DNA of 64,000 bases from contig JAZBQD010000030.1 of NCBI GenBank assembly GCA_036583965.1, positions 86,213,800 through 86,277,799 of the forward strand, written 5' to 3'. The translations under genes and the position numbers were made by a program. This stretch comes from Prunella strophiata. Its lineage: Eukaryota; Chordata; Aves; Passeriformes; Prunellidae. Positions 25,609 through 37,799 of this stretch are shown piece after piece (the stretch's first letter is position 1; every line of letters starts with the position of its first letter). Below the pieces are notes generated by a model. It was given only the letters and a program-made list of their open reading frames with translations, searched no databases and was not told where the DNA came from.

Positions 25609-25675
25609 TCTTTATTTTATTTTATTTTATTTTATTTTATTTTATTTTATTTTATTTTATTTTATTTTATTTTTC
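25609..25675. repeat. (TTTTA)n pentanucleotide microsatellite
   Basis: About 12 to 13 near-perfect TTTTA units. They create an artificial open frame reading ILFYF over and over, which is not a gene. No interrupted or TTTCA-type units are seen in the tract. Confidence 0.95.
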
Positions 25676-28600
25676 AATTCTATTAGCCCTTTAGGGAAAG
25701 ATCTTTCCTCTCTGCTCTGTTTACTTAAACTTAATTTTGTATTTTCTACCAAGAGGCATATTATATTCTGGATTTGTTTTGTTTTTTAATTTTTCCACCT
25801 TTGTAAATTGTAGTATTTACTTTTCACAGTCTTAGCTGACCAAGAAATACAGCAACCTGGGAAAAATAAAGCAGATATGGGTGGGGTTCTCTAAAACAAA
25901 TCCATTTTCTCTCTGTGCATTTCTATGCTGTGGAATAGACTTTATGCTTATTCACACAGAGGGAGTTTAGAAATGTTTTTAGAAAATGCAGATGTGTAAA
26001 GCATTCTTAATAAGGATGGGAAAAGAGTTTGCACTCCCCTTTTAACCACTCTCTCACCTCAGCCCTTTTCAGCATGTAACCTTATTCTCTGTGGGATTAC
26101 TTGGATGAAAACCAATTAGAGAACTGCTCACACAATATAAATGCATACAGATTAGTACAGATTGAACGGTACCAATGCCAACTAATCATACAGTATATAA
26201 AGTCCTAAACAATATAGATATTAAGGAATGATGGGGAAATGGACTCATATTGTTATAAAACTGAGCACAAAATGGAAGCAGCATAAAACTGTTTATTTAA
26301 ATAATAAATAAAGTATAGGTTTTCTTTTGCCCCTCCTTTTTTTTTTCCCCTTTGTGGCAATTGCCCATAGACAAAACTAAGTGTACCAAAGAAAAGTCAG
26401 CCTACATGTTTTCAGGGTATTCCCCATGCCTTTATGGCACTGTTACTTTCTTGCTGCTGTTTTCCGTCCTTTAACTGTCCATCCCCTTGATAGCCTCGAA
26501 TGCAGAGTTTATTCTCCAGCTGGGATGAGAATGAGAAAATGGTCTCCTCTGACGTGGATGCTGGTTCCATACAAAGTGTATGGGAGGGACAAATAGAGAC
26601 TGTGAATATAACTGAGTTATTTTAATGCATGGCCCCCAAGGACTGTGTGACCTGAAGGGTTTGTTTTGCTGAAGCCTGCAAGAGGACGACTGCAGAACCA
26701 TGAGATCAGCCATTGTTTCTTTTTGTGTTGGTGTTGTCATTTCCTGACATTCCAGGGAGGATATTTTGAGGAAAATATAGTAATTTTTTCTCCTCACAAC
26801 TGTTGCCCAGCAATGGAAATGGAATCATGAAAAAATACAAGTCTCCTTCAGGTTTCATGCTGTCTTCATACTACAATGTCTGTCCTGATGTGCCTACAGA
26901 TTTGGTAATTTGTTCTTCCTTTACCTTTTTTTCATGCTTTTCCTGCTAGTATAAATAGGAAAATGCTTCAGTGATTCAACTCCAGACTTTCTGGTGAGCA
27001 GTAAACTCTTTCTTCCTCCTTCTTCTGATGTTTCTTTGCTATATATAACCACAGTGAAACCTTCTGACTTTTTAAAGTAATATCATAGACAATTATCATT
27101 TTGTTCCTAACTAGAGTCATGTGAGGTACCTGTTATTTACATTAATACTGCAAAAGCTTTTTCATCCTTGAAAAACATTTTGGCAACAGTGTTGAAATAA
27201 TATGGCAGAATTTTGAGTGTCTTGATTCATAACTTCTCCTGGGCATTTGTCTCACTGATCTCTTAGCTGCTGGACTGAATTGTCCACTTACTATTATACT
27301 GAAAGTGACAGAGTAAGGAATCTATCTAGATATAGCTACAAATCAAAAGAAACACACATAAAAGAACTGAGTCATACTCAGTTTGGAAAAAGAAACCCTT
27401 AACATAACTAAAGGAAGTGGAATAGTTTACAGGAGGGATTGGTGTGTACATTGGTCTTCTCCAGAACAGCTGTCATTTTTAGATCAGCAGTGATTATGCA
27501 TTGAGTTTTACTCTGAAAGTGTTTACTATAGCATTCAGAAAAAAAAAGGCTAATTACTATAGTCACTCTCTGTACTATATAGTGTCTGTTTTTCTCTAGC
27601 TTCAAAGAAGAGAGAAAAGAAATCATTCCTACCATGGTTGTTACATAATTTTAGCTGGATTTTTGTGCTTAACTTTTGATAGAGATGTGCAGGAACTCAA
27701 ATGCCTGCATTCATTAAGCTCTCACTGCTCAGTTCTGAGCTTCAATCCAGAGACAAATCCTGACTGTATGATCAGATACTAATTAGGTCCTAAAAGGAGT
27801 GTTGGATTGGCCCTTGTGCATGTGGCACCCTCATCAGATGACTGTCTAGGTGCTGTAATTTCCTTAGCTGGAGTAGTCTAGTAATGATTTCCGTATCATG
27901 AAAGGAAGTCATTTCAGAAGTGATGGAGAGAGAGCAAGAGCTAGCAGAGAGCATGGTACCTAAGCAGCATGACTCCTTAGTGTTATAGAGCAGGAGAGAG
28001 CAGCAGGGGCCTAATGTCTCACATGAGTTCATGTAATCCACTCCTCTCTTCATAGTTTGCCCAGGTTTTGGGGACTTCACTGATTGCTGCTTTGGTAGAA
28101 CTTTTCATTTCAGACCTCAAATGAAAATACACATGAGCAAATATGACTACTATGTTGGAGCTTGTGGATTTTGCCTGGAGATGGGATCACTGGGGTTATT
28201 CATGTCAAGTCTCAGTGAATTTGAAGGAATACTGACCTTTTCCAAGAAAAATTCAGACCTGATCATTTGAACTTTTAGAGGGAGTAATTTTTTATCATTA
28301 ATGTGAATAATTTCTCAGATTTTCTAGAATGAGATTTATTTTTTCTCAAATGTCTTTAATTGCCATTGCCTTAATATTGCCCAACTCCTTGGCCCAGATG
28401 CAGGAAAGAGCCAGCTGTCTCCATTGCATTGCTATGGAGATGAAAGACCCTGACCCTCCTCAAAAGGCAAAAATGTGTCTCTTCAGTTCATCTGAATGTT
28501 TAAGCCATATCAGGGAAAATATTAATTACTATAATAACCAACACTGAAGATGAAAATTTTTCATTTAGAGCACTTTGCACACATCACCTATCACTCCAAG

Positions 28601-28909
28601 TTAAAGCATAAATTGAAAGGAAATTATTGACACATAATAAGCAGGACTATGTTATACCATTGATCACTGAAGGATTTATTCTTTTTTCTTATCTGTCCCA
28701 GATTTGTCAAGGACCAATCAGGGAACTGAGGCATCACAAGTCTGAAGGGTTTAAAATAGGGAAAAACCTATTAGGTCATCAACTCCTCCCTTCTGCTAGG
28801 AGAGATTTGTTACTGACAGTGTAGTCTGAAGTGCTTTGTCCACTTCAATTTTTAATGACACTTGCTGTTGTCTGGAAGTTCTGGCAGGAGAAACAACATC
28901 TTACAGGGG

Positions 28910-28926
28910 AAAAAAAAAAAAAAAAA
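28910..28926. repeat. Poly-A run (17)
   Basis: A short A homopolymer after TTACAGGGG. No retrocopy was recognised upstream. Confidence 0.85.
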
Positions 28927-31298
28927 GATCAGCGGACAAAAACTACTAATTTAGGAAATTATATGGAAGTTAGAGGTTTTGTGTGAGCTTTCTGAAATCA
29001 CAGGAGGCATCTGTCCAGAAACAGTGAAGAAAGTCTGGGCCAACAGTGGGAAGATGTCCACAGTTCTTTAACATAAACCATAAATGATAGCAGAGCATTG
29101 ATTTTTTAATAACAATTTTTATGTTGTTCTATAAAAATGTATTGTAGTAAAAAGTAAGGGATGGAGGGTTGCATTTGAGTGGACAAAGGAGAAAATTAGC
29201 TGCCAAGGGTAATAGAACCTGTGCAGTACAACACTATTTCTGTTTCAAGCAGAGGACGATGTAAAGAAGCAGCACAGTGCTTACTGATTCATCTCAAAAA
29301 AAGCATGCTGAATCCTGAAAACCTGCCAGAACTAACAAGATATCATGGGTGAATTCCTGTTCCCCAACAAGTGAGCAAGGATCTTGCCATTGACTTCCTT
29401 GGGGTTAGGATTTCACACAGTAGTTGAAAATTCTGTTGTGCGGTGTGGAGCTGAGGGGTCACTGAGACTTGGACTCATGAATATGCACACGCAGTGCTAT
29501 ACTGGGAAGTGAAACGTGGGCTCCAAAGAAACAGGGAGAAAATCAGTCTGGGATGCTTTCTGTACCATCTCCTGACCAGGTCTCATTTCTACTAGGCTGA
29601 TACTAATCCCAGAAATTCCTTATGAATTTGCATTCCAGAGAACAATAACCTGCCTGAAAGACTGCATTTTCTCTAATTCCCTTTTAATATCCTGTTCATG
29701 TTCCTGAGCATATAAGTAATTGATATGTTATTGTTATGCTTAGATTTAAGAGGTTTTTTTTGAATACTAGTCTTCAAGGAAGTAGTGTCAGGGCATCATG
29801 TGAATTGTGAAGGAAAGGAATGCCATAGCTGACTACCTCCTGTGACCAATGAACCTCTGTGCCATGCTCTTTCAGATTTCCCTCTGTCATTGATACTGTC
29901 AGTTCCAGACTTCCTGCTGGTCATATTTACTATCCTAGGCTGTGGGGGAGGGGACAAAAAAACTGCCATCCAAATAATAGAGATCTTGCTCAGTGGGAAT
30001 CCTGAAGATCAGGCTGAAGACCTTGAGTGGATTAGTGGTGTATGCCTTAGTAGATGAGATGCTGCATTCTGTACTGTTTGGGGCATCTGCATGTGTTGGA
30101 GCATCTGTATGTGCCTTGGAGACTTTTGTAACACTTACAGCAATAATTTTCATTGAGTTCATTCTCATCTCTCATTTTAATAATTTAGATTTAATATGGA
30201 AGGAATTATAAATATGGCCTCCTAGTCAGATTTTGAAAGATGTTCAGCATATGTGTTCATGAAAACCCCACATTTTTATAGATTTTCCACACTCAATACT
30301 AGAAAATATTGAAAAAAACAAAAAAACAAAAAAAATAGTCTTTGGAACAGTAGAAACAGTGCATTTCTGAGTATAAGATATTTGGAAGGGTATAGGCTCA
30401 ATCTGATTTTTCTTCATCATTTTCAAAACTGATCCTTTTTTTTCACTATTATATTCCCCACATCAAAGCATGAAAAAATACTGTCCATTTTAATATGTTG
30501 CTGGTACCCTGGGAAGAGTTGAACAGAGCATTTTCATGTTAGAAAACTCAGAAAATATATATCAGAAGACACATCAATGACCAACGATAACGATTTTAAA
30601 AAAAAAAAACCCAAGGAATTATCAGACAATATTTGTTATTCATGCTAAAATTCTGCTCCTTTTATCAATTTTTCATTTCTATACCAGAAAAAAATGTTTA
30701 GCAATTTTAGTCATCCATGAACACTCCTTACCCAAAACACAGCATCACTATAAGAAGATCTCTATACAAAAATATCAGTTTTGCTATATATCTTTTTTCC
30801 CTAATAAATTTTGCAGTGATACAAAGAAAATTGGACCACATTTGTCCTTCTTCAAGGTGACAGAGCTTTTTAGATTTGTGGAGTGGACACCAAGGAAGAG
30901 AATGGCTCTGTAATGTAGTTCACCACTTGGTCCCTATGGGAAATTTAGGATGGCTTCCTTAAGAGCAGTTTACAGTATAGATAGATCCCTTATGTAGCTG
31001 GGCAGGTTTCTACCCTGAAGTCATTAGTAGAATTAGTAGAATAAGAACTGGCTAGATCTTGCTCATGCTGAAGTCTGCTGCTGGAGCTTGATAGTCTTGT
31101 AAACCTCTGGATTGCAGAAGAAATACTATGGGTGAGCCTGTATCTGAGGACAGAATAAAAATACAGATAGTAGGATTCAGCTGGCTTTAATTCAAGTCAT
31201 TGCTCCCAAATGTCCAGTAATGGCCACCTACTGATCCTGGTCCAGCTGGCAGCATGATGCATATAAAGGTCTCCGTGGAGATAAACAGCAATTAAATC

Positions 31299-31333
31299 AG
31301 AGAGAGAGAGAGAGAGAGGGAGGGAGAGAGAGG
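31299..31333. repeat. (GA)n microsatellite, interrupted
   Basis: About nine to ten AG units are followed by GGGAGGG and a second short GA run. It is a purine-only strand that could form triplex DNA but is short. Confidence 0.9.
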
Positions 31334-33447
31334 CAGAAAGCAATTGCTGTTGAAGAAGCTAATACTGGAAAATACCACAAAACCAAGTTTCTGCTGCAGG
31401 TGTAACATTATTTCATATAGGATTCAAGCTGCATGCACCAAAGTAGAAAACACTGATCTCCTAACCATATTTGGGGGGAAGAGAGCTGGATATGATTTAC
31501 ACTGTTCAAGGCCACAGTGCCTGTGCTACTGTGATGGAAAGACATATGGTGCTTGCTTGAAGCAAGCTGAATACAAGCAGAGGTCAGTCTTGCACTGGTG
31601 AACAGGATGCTGCATGTGGATATGCAGTGCTACTGGAATTCAGCAGTGGTTAGCACAGCTTGCTTTTCCATTGTGGACATTGTAGAATTGGGGTTAAAAG
31701 ATGCAACTGTGCTCATCACTGGAAAGGTTACCCAGAAAAATCTATTTTTTTTGCAGCAATGATGGTATCATTTCTGTTATAGGAGCCTTGTGCCTTTGTT
31801 AAGAATTTTTGTTTCACCAAAATATGATTCTTTAAGACACTGCATTCTCATGGTATTTAAAGGAAATAGAGTGGCTTAATACCCAGGAAATTCCTTCTTA
31901 GAGAATGGAATTTACTATTTTGGATATTTACATTAATATTTTTTTTTTTCCTATTGAAGTGTCTGTGAAGGAAAAAAACATCCTGGAATGAAATGTTATT
32001 TACCTATATAGAGGATTTTTAAAGGAATTTTGTTTTCAGGTGCATTGACTCAGCCAGCCTTTCTGTTGGTTAGCATTTGGATTTTGTTAAAAAAATCTGA
32101 ATTTATGTCTCTCTTTTTCATGCACTCTCTAACTCACATATAGCCAGTAGATGGTAATTTTGTTTCCATCCTCATACAGTAAAAAATAACCTCTTCGCAT
32201 TAAGATGACTTTGCTTTTTTGCAAAGATGTAGTACGCAGGTCAAAATCAATATGTATCCAAATCCTTTGTGGCAAGAAAAGATGGATAAAATGCTTTGAG
32301 ACAAAATTTTAAAAACAAACACTGTAATTAGCTTTTATTTAGTCTTTTTTTTTTTAAGACAATGATCTTCATTTCATATGGAAATGTAGATTTCTTCAGA
32401 GTAATTTCATGTTCTTTTTGGTTTAAAGCAACTTTTTTCCTTTGATTACTGAAATATGCAGTTCTCTCTATTTAACACGTAATATCAAATCAACATACTT
32501 CCCCCTTCCTTTTTTTTGCTGATGACAGTCAGCAGAAATCATGTTCCAAAGTGCCCTGAGAACAAGGACATTGATCTCAAGTGAGACTCTTGTGCCACCT
32601 TCCCCTTGTCACTTTCAGCTGTAATTTGTTAAGATACCAGCTCTAAATTATTAAACACTTTATAAGTATAAATAATTCAGCAGTCAACAAATAAAGTGAC
32701 AGCCCATTAATCAGTTCCTGTTCATGTACATAGGTGGCATGCTGTGGTCTGCGGTGGGGTGTGAATTCTGCTGAAGTCCGTGCGCTTTGCAGCAGTGCTG
32801 CTTCTTCTCACATCAGGAAAAGGTTTGTGTGCATCTTCTAGTTTTGTCACTTGTTTGCACAAAATCCAATGAGTTCATGCTAAACTCTAGGGAGGCTCAG
32901 GGGTGAATTGGGTCTTTTATTGTATGAGACCACATTGATACGTACTCCTTCCTTCTGGCCTGGGTTTAAATCTTTCCAGGGCCTGCCCAGTTTGGAAACA
33001 CCAGAAATCCAGCAGTGTGCCTGTAAGCAGGAATACTGCAAACTGACATGGTCCAAATGACTGAGGGAACACCTCTTTGCTATTTCAGGCATCACCTGAA
33101 CAAGGGAAGCAGTGTGTAAATCAGGCTGAGATTCTTATATGCTGCCTATAAGGTCAGCAAGCATCCCCTCCTCAGGATTTCAGTAAAGTTCTTGTCAAAC
33201 ACAAGCAGCATGTACCAATGAAAGGCTGTTTTCAGAACACCACATATTTCAAATCCAAAGTATTATTAAGGTTTTTCAGTACAAAGGTGGCCTATTTCAT
33301 ACTCCTGAAATTCTACCAAGAAGCCATCGATGGACACAAACATGGCACAAATATCCTCAGAAATTTTTATCCCAATGTGTCACAAAAATCTAGGTAAACC
33401 TGTGTATGAGGATTATGCACTGTGCTTAGACATGATGTTATTTTGGG

Positions 33448-33466
33448 AAAAAAAAAAAAAAAAAAA
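33448..33466. repeat. Poly-A run (19)
   Basis: An A homopolymer followed by GAAAAATTC. It is simple sequence with no retroposon body recognised. Confidence 0.85.
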
Positions 33467-33914
33467 GAAAAATTCTCTGGAAAGTGTTTTAAAAAATGCT
33501 GTATGAATTTTTGTGTTTTTAAATCACTGTTTGACAAACATAAATGTAGAGTGAACGCCTTTAAGTCTTCATTTTCAACACCGCAGGTGTTGCAAATTTG
33601 GATTGGCAGTAAAAAGTTTCCTCAGGAAGAACGAGAAAATGGTTGTTTAACAGCTTTCCATTCTCATCTTGCATAGAAAGCCTGGGAAATTCTTGTTGTA
33701 ATGGAGAGACTACAAAGAGGCAACTGAAATGATCCTAAGTCAAGGATCAATCCATCACACATAGGAAAAGATTATGTATGTGTCAATCTCTCTTGCTTTT
33801 TGATGCAGAACAAATGGATGTTACCCTTTGTAAATGGTTTATATGAATGCCAGTGCAGCGTTTTAATAGAACAGGCCAAGGACAGGGAGACCTCAGACTT
33901 CAGCACAGTCAGGG

Positions 33915-34086
33915 TTTCTTGCTGGATAAAGCACTAGACTGGAACTCGCAAGACCTAAGTTCTGCTCTCACCAAGCTGTTAGATGACCTTGAGCAAGTCA
34001 CTTCACCCCTACACAGCACCCTTATAAAACTGTGATAATGATATTGACCTCTTTTGTTACAAAAGTGTGAGGTCTAGTGTTTAAAA
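33915..34086 (+). mobile_element. Ancient MIR-like (CORE-SINE) tRNA-derived SINE
   Basis: The plus strand follows the order of the amniote MIR family. A tRNA-like head has GCACTAGACTGG (33931-33942) and AAGACCTAAGTTCTGCTC in the box-B area. Then comes the CORE segment with GACCTTGAGCAAGTCACTTC (33985-34004). The tail region has TATAAAACTGTGATAATGAT and ATTGACCTCTTTTGTTACAA in place of the usual TGTAAAATGGGGATAATAAT and following words, ending in a GTGTGAGGTCTAG-like stretch. MIR-type SINEs spread before the amniote radiation and were probably mobilised by L2-type LINEs, so bird copies are old and scarce. This one is about 170 bp and diverged. Family recognition is from remembered consensus; the exact subfamily is not determined. 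Confidence 0.78.
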
Positions 34087-34734
34087 GTCCTGCTTAAGAG
34101 CAAGTGGTGGTGTCACCCTGTGTGTAGTTGGAACTTGGATGAGACAATTTTTGGACGACATACGTGCAAGTGAAGAGATTCTAAATTACACTGGTGATTT
34201 AATTTGCATAAGTGCTTGAAAAGAGAAAAGTGAGCACCTGTGACGAAGCTGGTCTGAATAATATATAGTAAGTAGGTGCAATGGCAGTAACAAGAAAATA
34301 ATGTGGTTCAGAAACTGAATATGAGAAATGACAAGCAACTGGCAAAGGAAAGATTTCACTGAAAGGAATGTGATTCTGTGGTGAAGCTGGGATACAGATT
34401 TTGTAAAAAATAAAACAATTCAGATTTTTTTTTTTTTTTAGAGTGGGATCATATTAAACCATGTGAAGTTCTCACATGTAAATAAAGATTAGGCTCACAT
34501 CTTTCCTGCAGTAGAATGGATGCAGAAATCTATTGGCTGGTGGAGAACTTACTGGGATATGGGACTGTTTATTGCAAAGTCAGAGCATCACAGAGCTAAC
34601 TGAGGGTGAGGGAAACATATATGAGATATTACTTTTCTGACTATTAAAAGATAGTCTCTGGTCAAGGGATCAGGTTTCTGGATAATGAGAGCTTTTAAGG
34701 TCTGCAGGGTTAAGATGATGTGGCATCAGCTATA

Positions 34735-35275
34735 TATAAAATGCTAGTGCTGCCACTTGAAGCAGAGCTCAAGGTGAAAGTTAAAACTGTCATGGAACAA
34801 GGTGGCTGAAAAAAGTTGCAAGGCCAATTGACTGGATCAGCAGTATGGTGGCAGTTAGAAAGACAGGCAAACTGATGATCTGCATCAATCCAAAGGACCT
34901 CAATAGCATACTAAAGTGCTTATACTGTTCCCTGCCAACAGTCACTGAAATATTGCCAAATCAAGTGAACACAATAGTCTTTTCAGTCATGGATGCCAGA
35001 GATGGCTTCTGGCAAGCAAAACTGGATGCAGCAAACAGTTACTTGACAACTTTCTGGACCCTGTTTGGGTGCTATCAGTGGCTGACAATGCCATACAGAA
35101 CAGAAATTGCTTGAGGGGGTACCAGCAGAGATTGCATACAGCCCCTGAGGGTTGTCTGCTGCAGATATCAGTGCAGATGACATTGTTTATACTCATGTGG
35201 GAGGGCAAGGATTGAGCTATGGCCAACCATGATCATAAATTTTCTCTGGTAGAGACAGGAGACAGCAAGAAAGAA
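34735..35275 (+). mobile_element. Decayed Ty3/Gypsy-type retrotransposon RT fragment
   Basis: Conceptual reading on the plus strand gives the core of a Ty3/Gypsy (Metaviridae-like) reverse transcriptase. An N-terminal segment near 34740-34800 resembles the helix before the polymerase, then come DWISSMVAVRKTGKL, INPKDLN, LPTVTEILP, and the catalytic block VMDARDGFWQAKLD with its first Asp at 34992-34994. An LTTFWTLFGCYQWL.MP stretch follows. After a TGA at 35112-35114 and a frame change, SADDIVYTH carries the paired Asp residues (35176-35181). MANHDHKF near 35218-35242 follows at the spacing expected for this family. At least two frame changes and a stop show it is dead. No LTRs, gag, protease, RNase H or integrase were recognised. 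Intact Gypsy elements are rare in birds, so this is either an old relic or an unusual insertion. It is described only as a broken relic. Confidence 0.85.
34845..35114 (+). pseudogene. Longest intact frame of the Gypsy-type RT relic
   Basis: This 89-codon frame covers the fingers and first palm motifs of a Ty3/Gypsy-type reverse transcriptase, including FSVMDARDGFWQAKLD. It stops at a TGA before the second catalytic motif, which lies in another frame about 60 bases downstream. A full RT domain of this family is about twice this length. There is no promoter or start context suggesting expression, so it is a remnant within the wider transposon entry. Confidence 0.75.
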
Positions 35276-35530
35276 CAGTCACAAGCAAGCATAGGAATAG
35301 CTGTACCAGCTCAAAACAAAGCTCTCTAACCCCTGTTTCTAGTGGAGGCTGGTGGAGGAAGCCAAGAAGTACAAAAACATGTAAAGTGCCCAGTTATAAC
35401 ACCACAAATTTCTTCTACAGAGAAATTGAGGAGCTAGAAATGGCTATAGAGCAATACACATCCTTGCACATTATCACTGCCATCTGCAGGACCATCGGTA
35501 GCTTCTGAGAGGCATTATTTCCCCCTCTTT

Positions 35531-35760
35531 TTCCCTTCCCTTCCCTTCCCTTCCCTTCCCTTCCCTTCCCTTCCCTTCCCTTCCCTTCCCTTCCCTTCCC
35601 TTCCCTTCCCTTCCCTTCCCTTCCCTTCCCTTCCTTCCCTTCCCTTCCCTTCCCTTCCCTTCCCTTCCCTTCCCTTCCCTTCCCTTCCCTTCCCTTCCCT
35701 TCCCTTCCCTTCCCTTCCCTTCCCTTCCCTTCCCTTCCCTTCCCTTCCCTTCCCTTCCCC
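35531..35760. repeat. (TTCCC)n pentanucleotide microsatellite, about 46 units
   Basis: 230 bases of almost perfect TTCCC units, with one four-base unit (TTCC near 35631). The minus strand is (GGGAA)n, a purine-only strand with a GGG run every five bases. It is therefore a strong candidate for G-quadruplex and triplex (H-DNA) formation. The open frames with GREGK repeats on the minus strand are products of the repeat, not genes. The true copy number may differ from the assembly. Confidence 0.98.
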
Positions 35761-37055
35761 TTTCCTTTATGCAAGTCATGTTTGATGATTCTAATTTCCA
35801 CAAACATCCCCAAATTATTTTTAAAAATTAAAGTGCCACTTTACATTTCTCTTGTACAGAGGCCATTTTAATGACCAATTTCTTCAGTACAACTGTTGGA
35901 AAAGGTCTTATTATTAGTTTTAGGTAGTTGGGAAGCTAGTTATAAAAAACCTTTGGGATTGTCTTAACTTTTAAGTACACTACAATTTTTTTTTTTTAAT
36001 TTGAAAAATGCTTCTAATTTTGAATAATTGACAAATTAAAGAATTTTAAAATAAGTCAATATAATGCCATAAGAAAGTATCTTCTTGGCATCTGATAATT
36101 CTATAATTAAATTACTGACAAAAAAAATAGCTGTTATTTGTTCATTATAGATTTTATTTTTTTTTCTTTGTGCAATTTTATACAGATCTTTTAGTTCGCA
36201 GATAACATTAATTTTTATTTATATTTACTATAACATTATGTCTTTAATGTCTTTAAACCATCCACCATCTGTATTTTACTTCTCTAATTTTTATTTTGCC
36301 CTCCTACATAATATTAAATACCATTCTAATGAATTATCACTGTGTTTTTTGAATTTACATTTATTCAGTTTGAACATGTTATGCTCACTCTTTTACCATA
36401 ACTATTTGATGTTAAATTTTTGAGATAAGGCTTGTTTCAGAACTAAGTGAAATACAACTTGTGCTGTGGATTGCTTCCCAGCTATTCCAAGTGTGACTCT
36501 AAACTGTGTTGTGCCTTGATGCAGCATTTACTCAGAAAATAAACAGGGTTTCCCCATTATTTTGTTTTCTGCTTTGCCATCAACCTCTCTGAGGCTTCCC
36601 TACCCTTGACTTTACCACAGCCCTGTGTGGAAGACAGTAGAACACTCTTCACTATTTACTTTTTTCATTTGGCAATGCAGTTAAAATTCTTCAGGACTCT
36701 ATTCATGAGTATAAGAAACTTTTTGTTCTTACTTCATTTTAGGATTCTTTAATATGCTGACATTTTTTATACATCTGCTTATATTTCTGAAGATATGCTG
36801 TACGAGAGCTAGAAGCAGGTCTTTTACTAGAGGAATAACTCTAAACATTAAAGAAAGCTATAATTTAAATGAGAAAATTCATCCAGAAACAACAAAAAAA
36901 AAGGAAAAAAAAAGGAAAAAATCTCCTAAACCCAAAAATGTCAATATAATTTCTGATTATCCTTTAAATAAGTTCTCTAATTTTTGATAGATATACCAGT
37001 TTACTATTTTGTAACCTAAAAAAAAAAAAAAAAAAGCGTTATTGAAACTATTCAC
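35761..37055. other. Very AT-rich noncoding stretch
   Basis: Mostly A and T with short homopolymers, including A-rich sequence near 36890-36925 and a 19-base A run at 37018-37036. No gene, RNA or recognisable transposon body. It may hold further decayed sequence of the flanking elements. Confidence 0.55.
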
Positions 37056-37305
37056 TGCTGAATTCACATTGTCATTGTCTTTGGCTTCTGTTGCACATCA
37101 GGCCAATTCTTTCAGAGTACTCTTTATGGAGGATACAACATGTATTTCCTGAGCTGTAACCACCAATTCTGAATGTGAAATCATGTAGACTTCATTGGCA
37201 TTCCCCAGATGCATTGCCTTATATTTAGCCACTAAACCCCAGCTGCCACCCTTCTGGCCACTCTTTTTTGAGGGAAATGTTTGCAAGTCTTCAGCATTTG
37301 CACAG

Positions 37306-37308
<3 letters not shown>

Positions 37309-37342
<34 letters not shown>
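37309..37342. repeat. Poly-A run (34) inside the ancient CR1-like copy
   Basis: An uninterrupted A run lies where the old CR1 consensus has none, between CACAGCTT and TATTAGTAGG. It probably arose by slippage, or as the tail of a tiny retroposed insertion. Confidence 0.9.
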
Positions 37343-37345
<3 letters not shown>

Positions 37346-37718
37346 TAGTAGGGTCTGTAGAGTTGAAGATTTTAATGTTCACACCCTTTTCCAGATCACT
37401 GATGATTTATATTGGAAAACAGCAGCACAAGTGCCAGTTGATGGGACAACATCCTACTGTCTTCCATCTAGAAAATTAAAGAACATTTGGTCCATAAAGG
37501 TCTATGTTAGGACGTTTTCTTCCTATCCTTTAATCAGCTTTTAATCCATAAAAGAGCCCCTCTACCAATCCTGCCACAGTTTAATTTCTTTAATAATCTT
37601 TGGTGTCAAGGACTTTAAAAATGCAAGTACATCCACATTTCTGCTGACATTGTCAGCACAATAGGGTAGCAAGGTAGTATTTCCTTTACAGAAATCAGGT
37701 TATTTCCTTTGTAACAAC

Positions 37719-37799
37719 CTTTTTTTTTTTCTTTTTTCTTTTTTTCTCTTTTTTTTTCTCTTTTTTTTTCTCTTTTTTTCCTCTTTTTTTTTTTTTTTA
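37719..37799. repeat. T-rich (TTTTTTCTC)-like pyrimidine tract
   Basis: Runs of 6 to 16 T are broken by C or CTC with a rough 8 to 10 base period. It also interrupts the ancient CR1-like copy. Confidence 0.9.

Larger units (their letters stand above)
22721..33900. other. AT-rich noncoding stretch, no gene recognised
   Basis: Contains the longest open frame of the window (178 codons, 23019-23555). Its Lys/Ile/Phe/Tyr-heavy composition and the AAAAC repeat near its end look like chance. The stretch also holds (TTTTA)n, (GA)n and several A runs. I recognise no transposon, RNA gene or exon. Very old degraded repeats may be hidden here. Confidence 0.5.

Noticed and set aside
25484..25789. 101-codon frame with ILFYF repeats resembling membrane segments
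   Set aside because: The hydrophobic run is the translation of (TTTTA)n; the flanks show no coding signal.
35531..35760. Regular direct repeats as a CRISPR-like array
   Set aside because: The unit is five bases with no unique spacers; it is a microsatellite.
35415..35813. Minus-strand frames of 109-132 codons with a GREGK repeat
   Set aside because: Entirely produced by the (TTCCC)n microsatellite, where a five-base unit stays open in all frames; not a gene.
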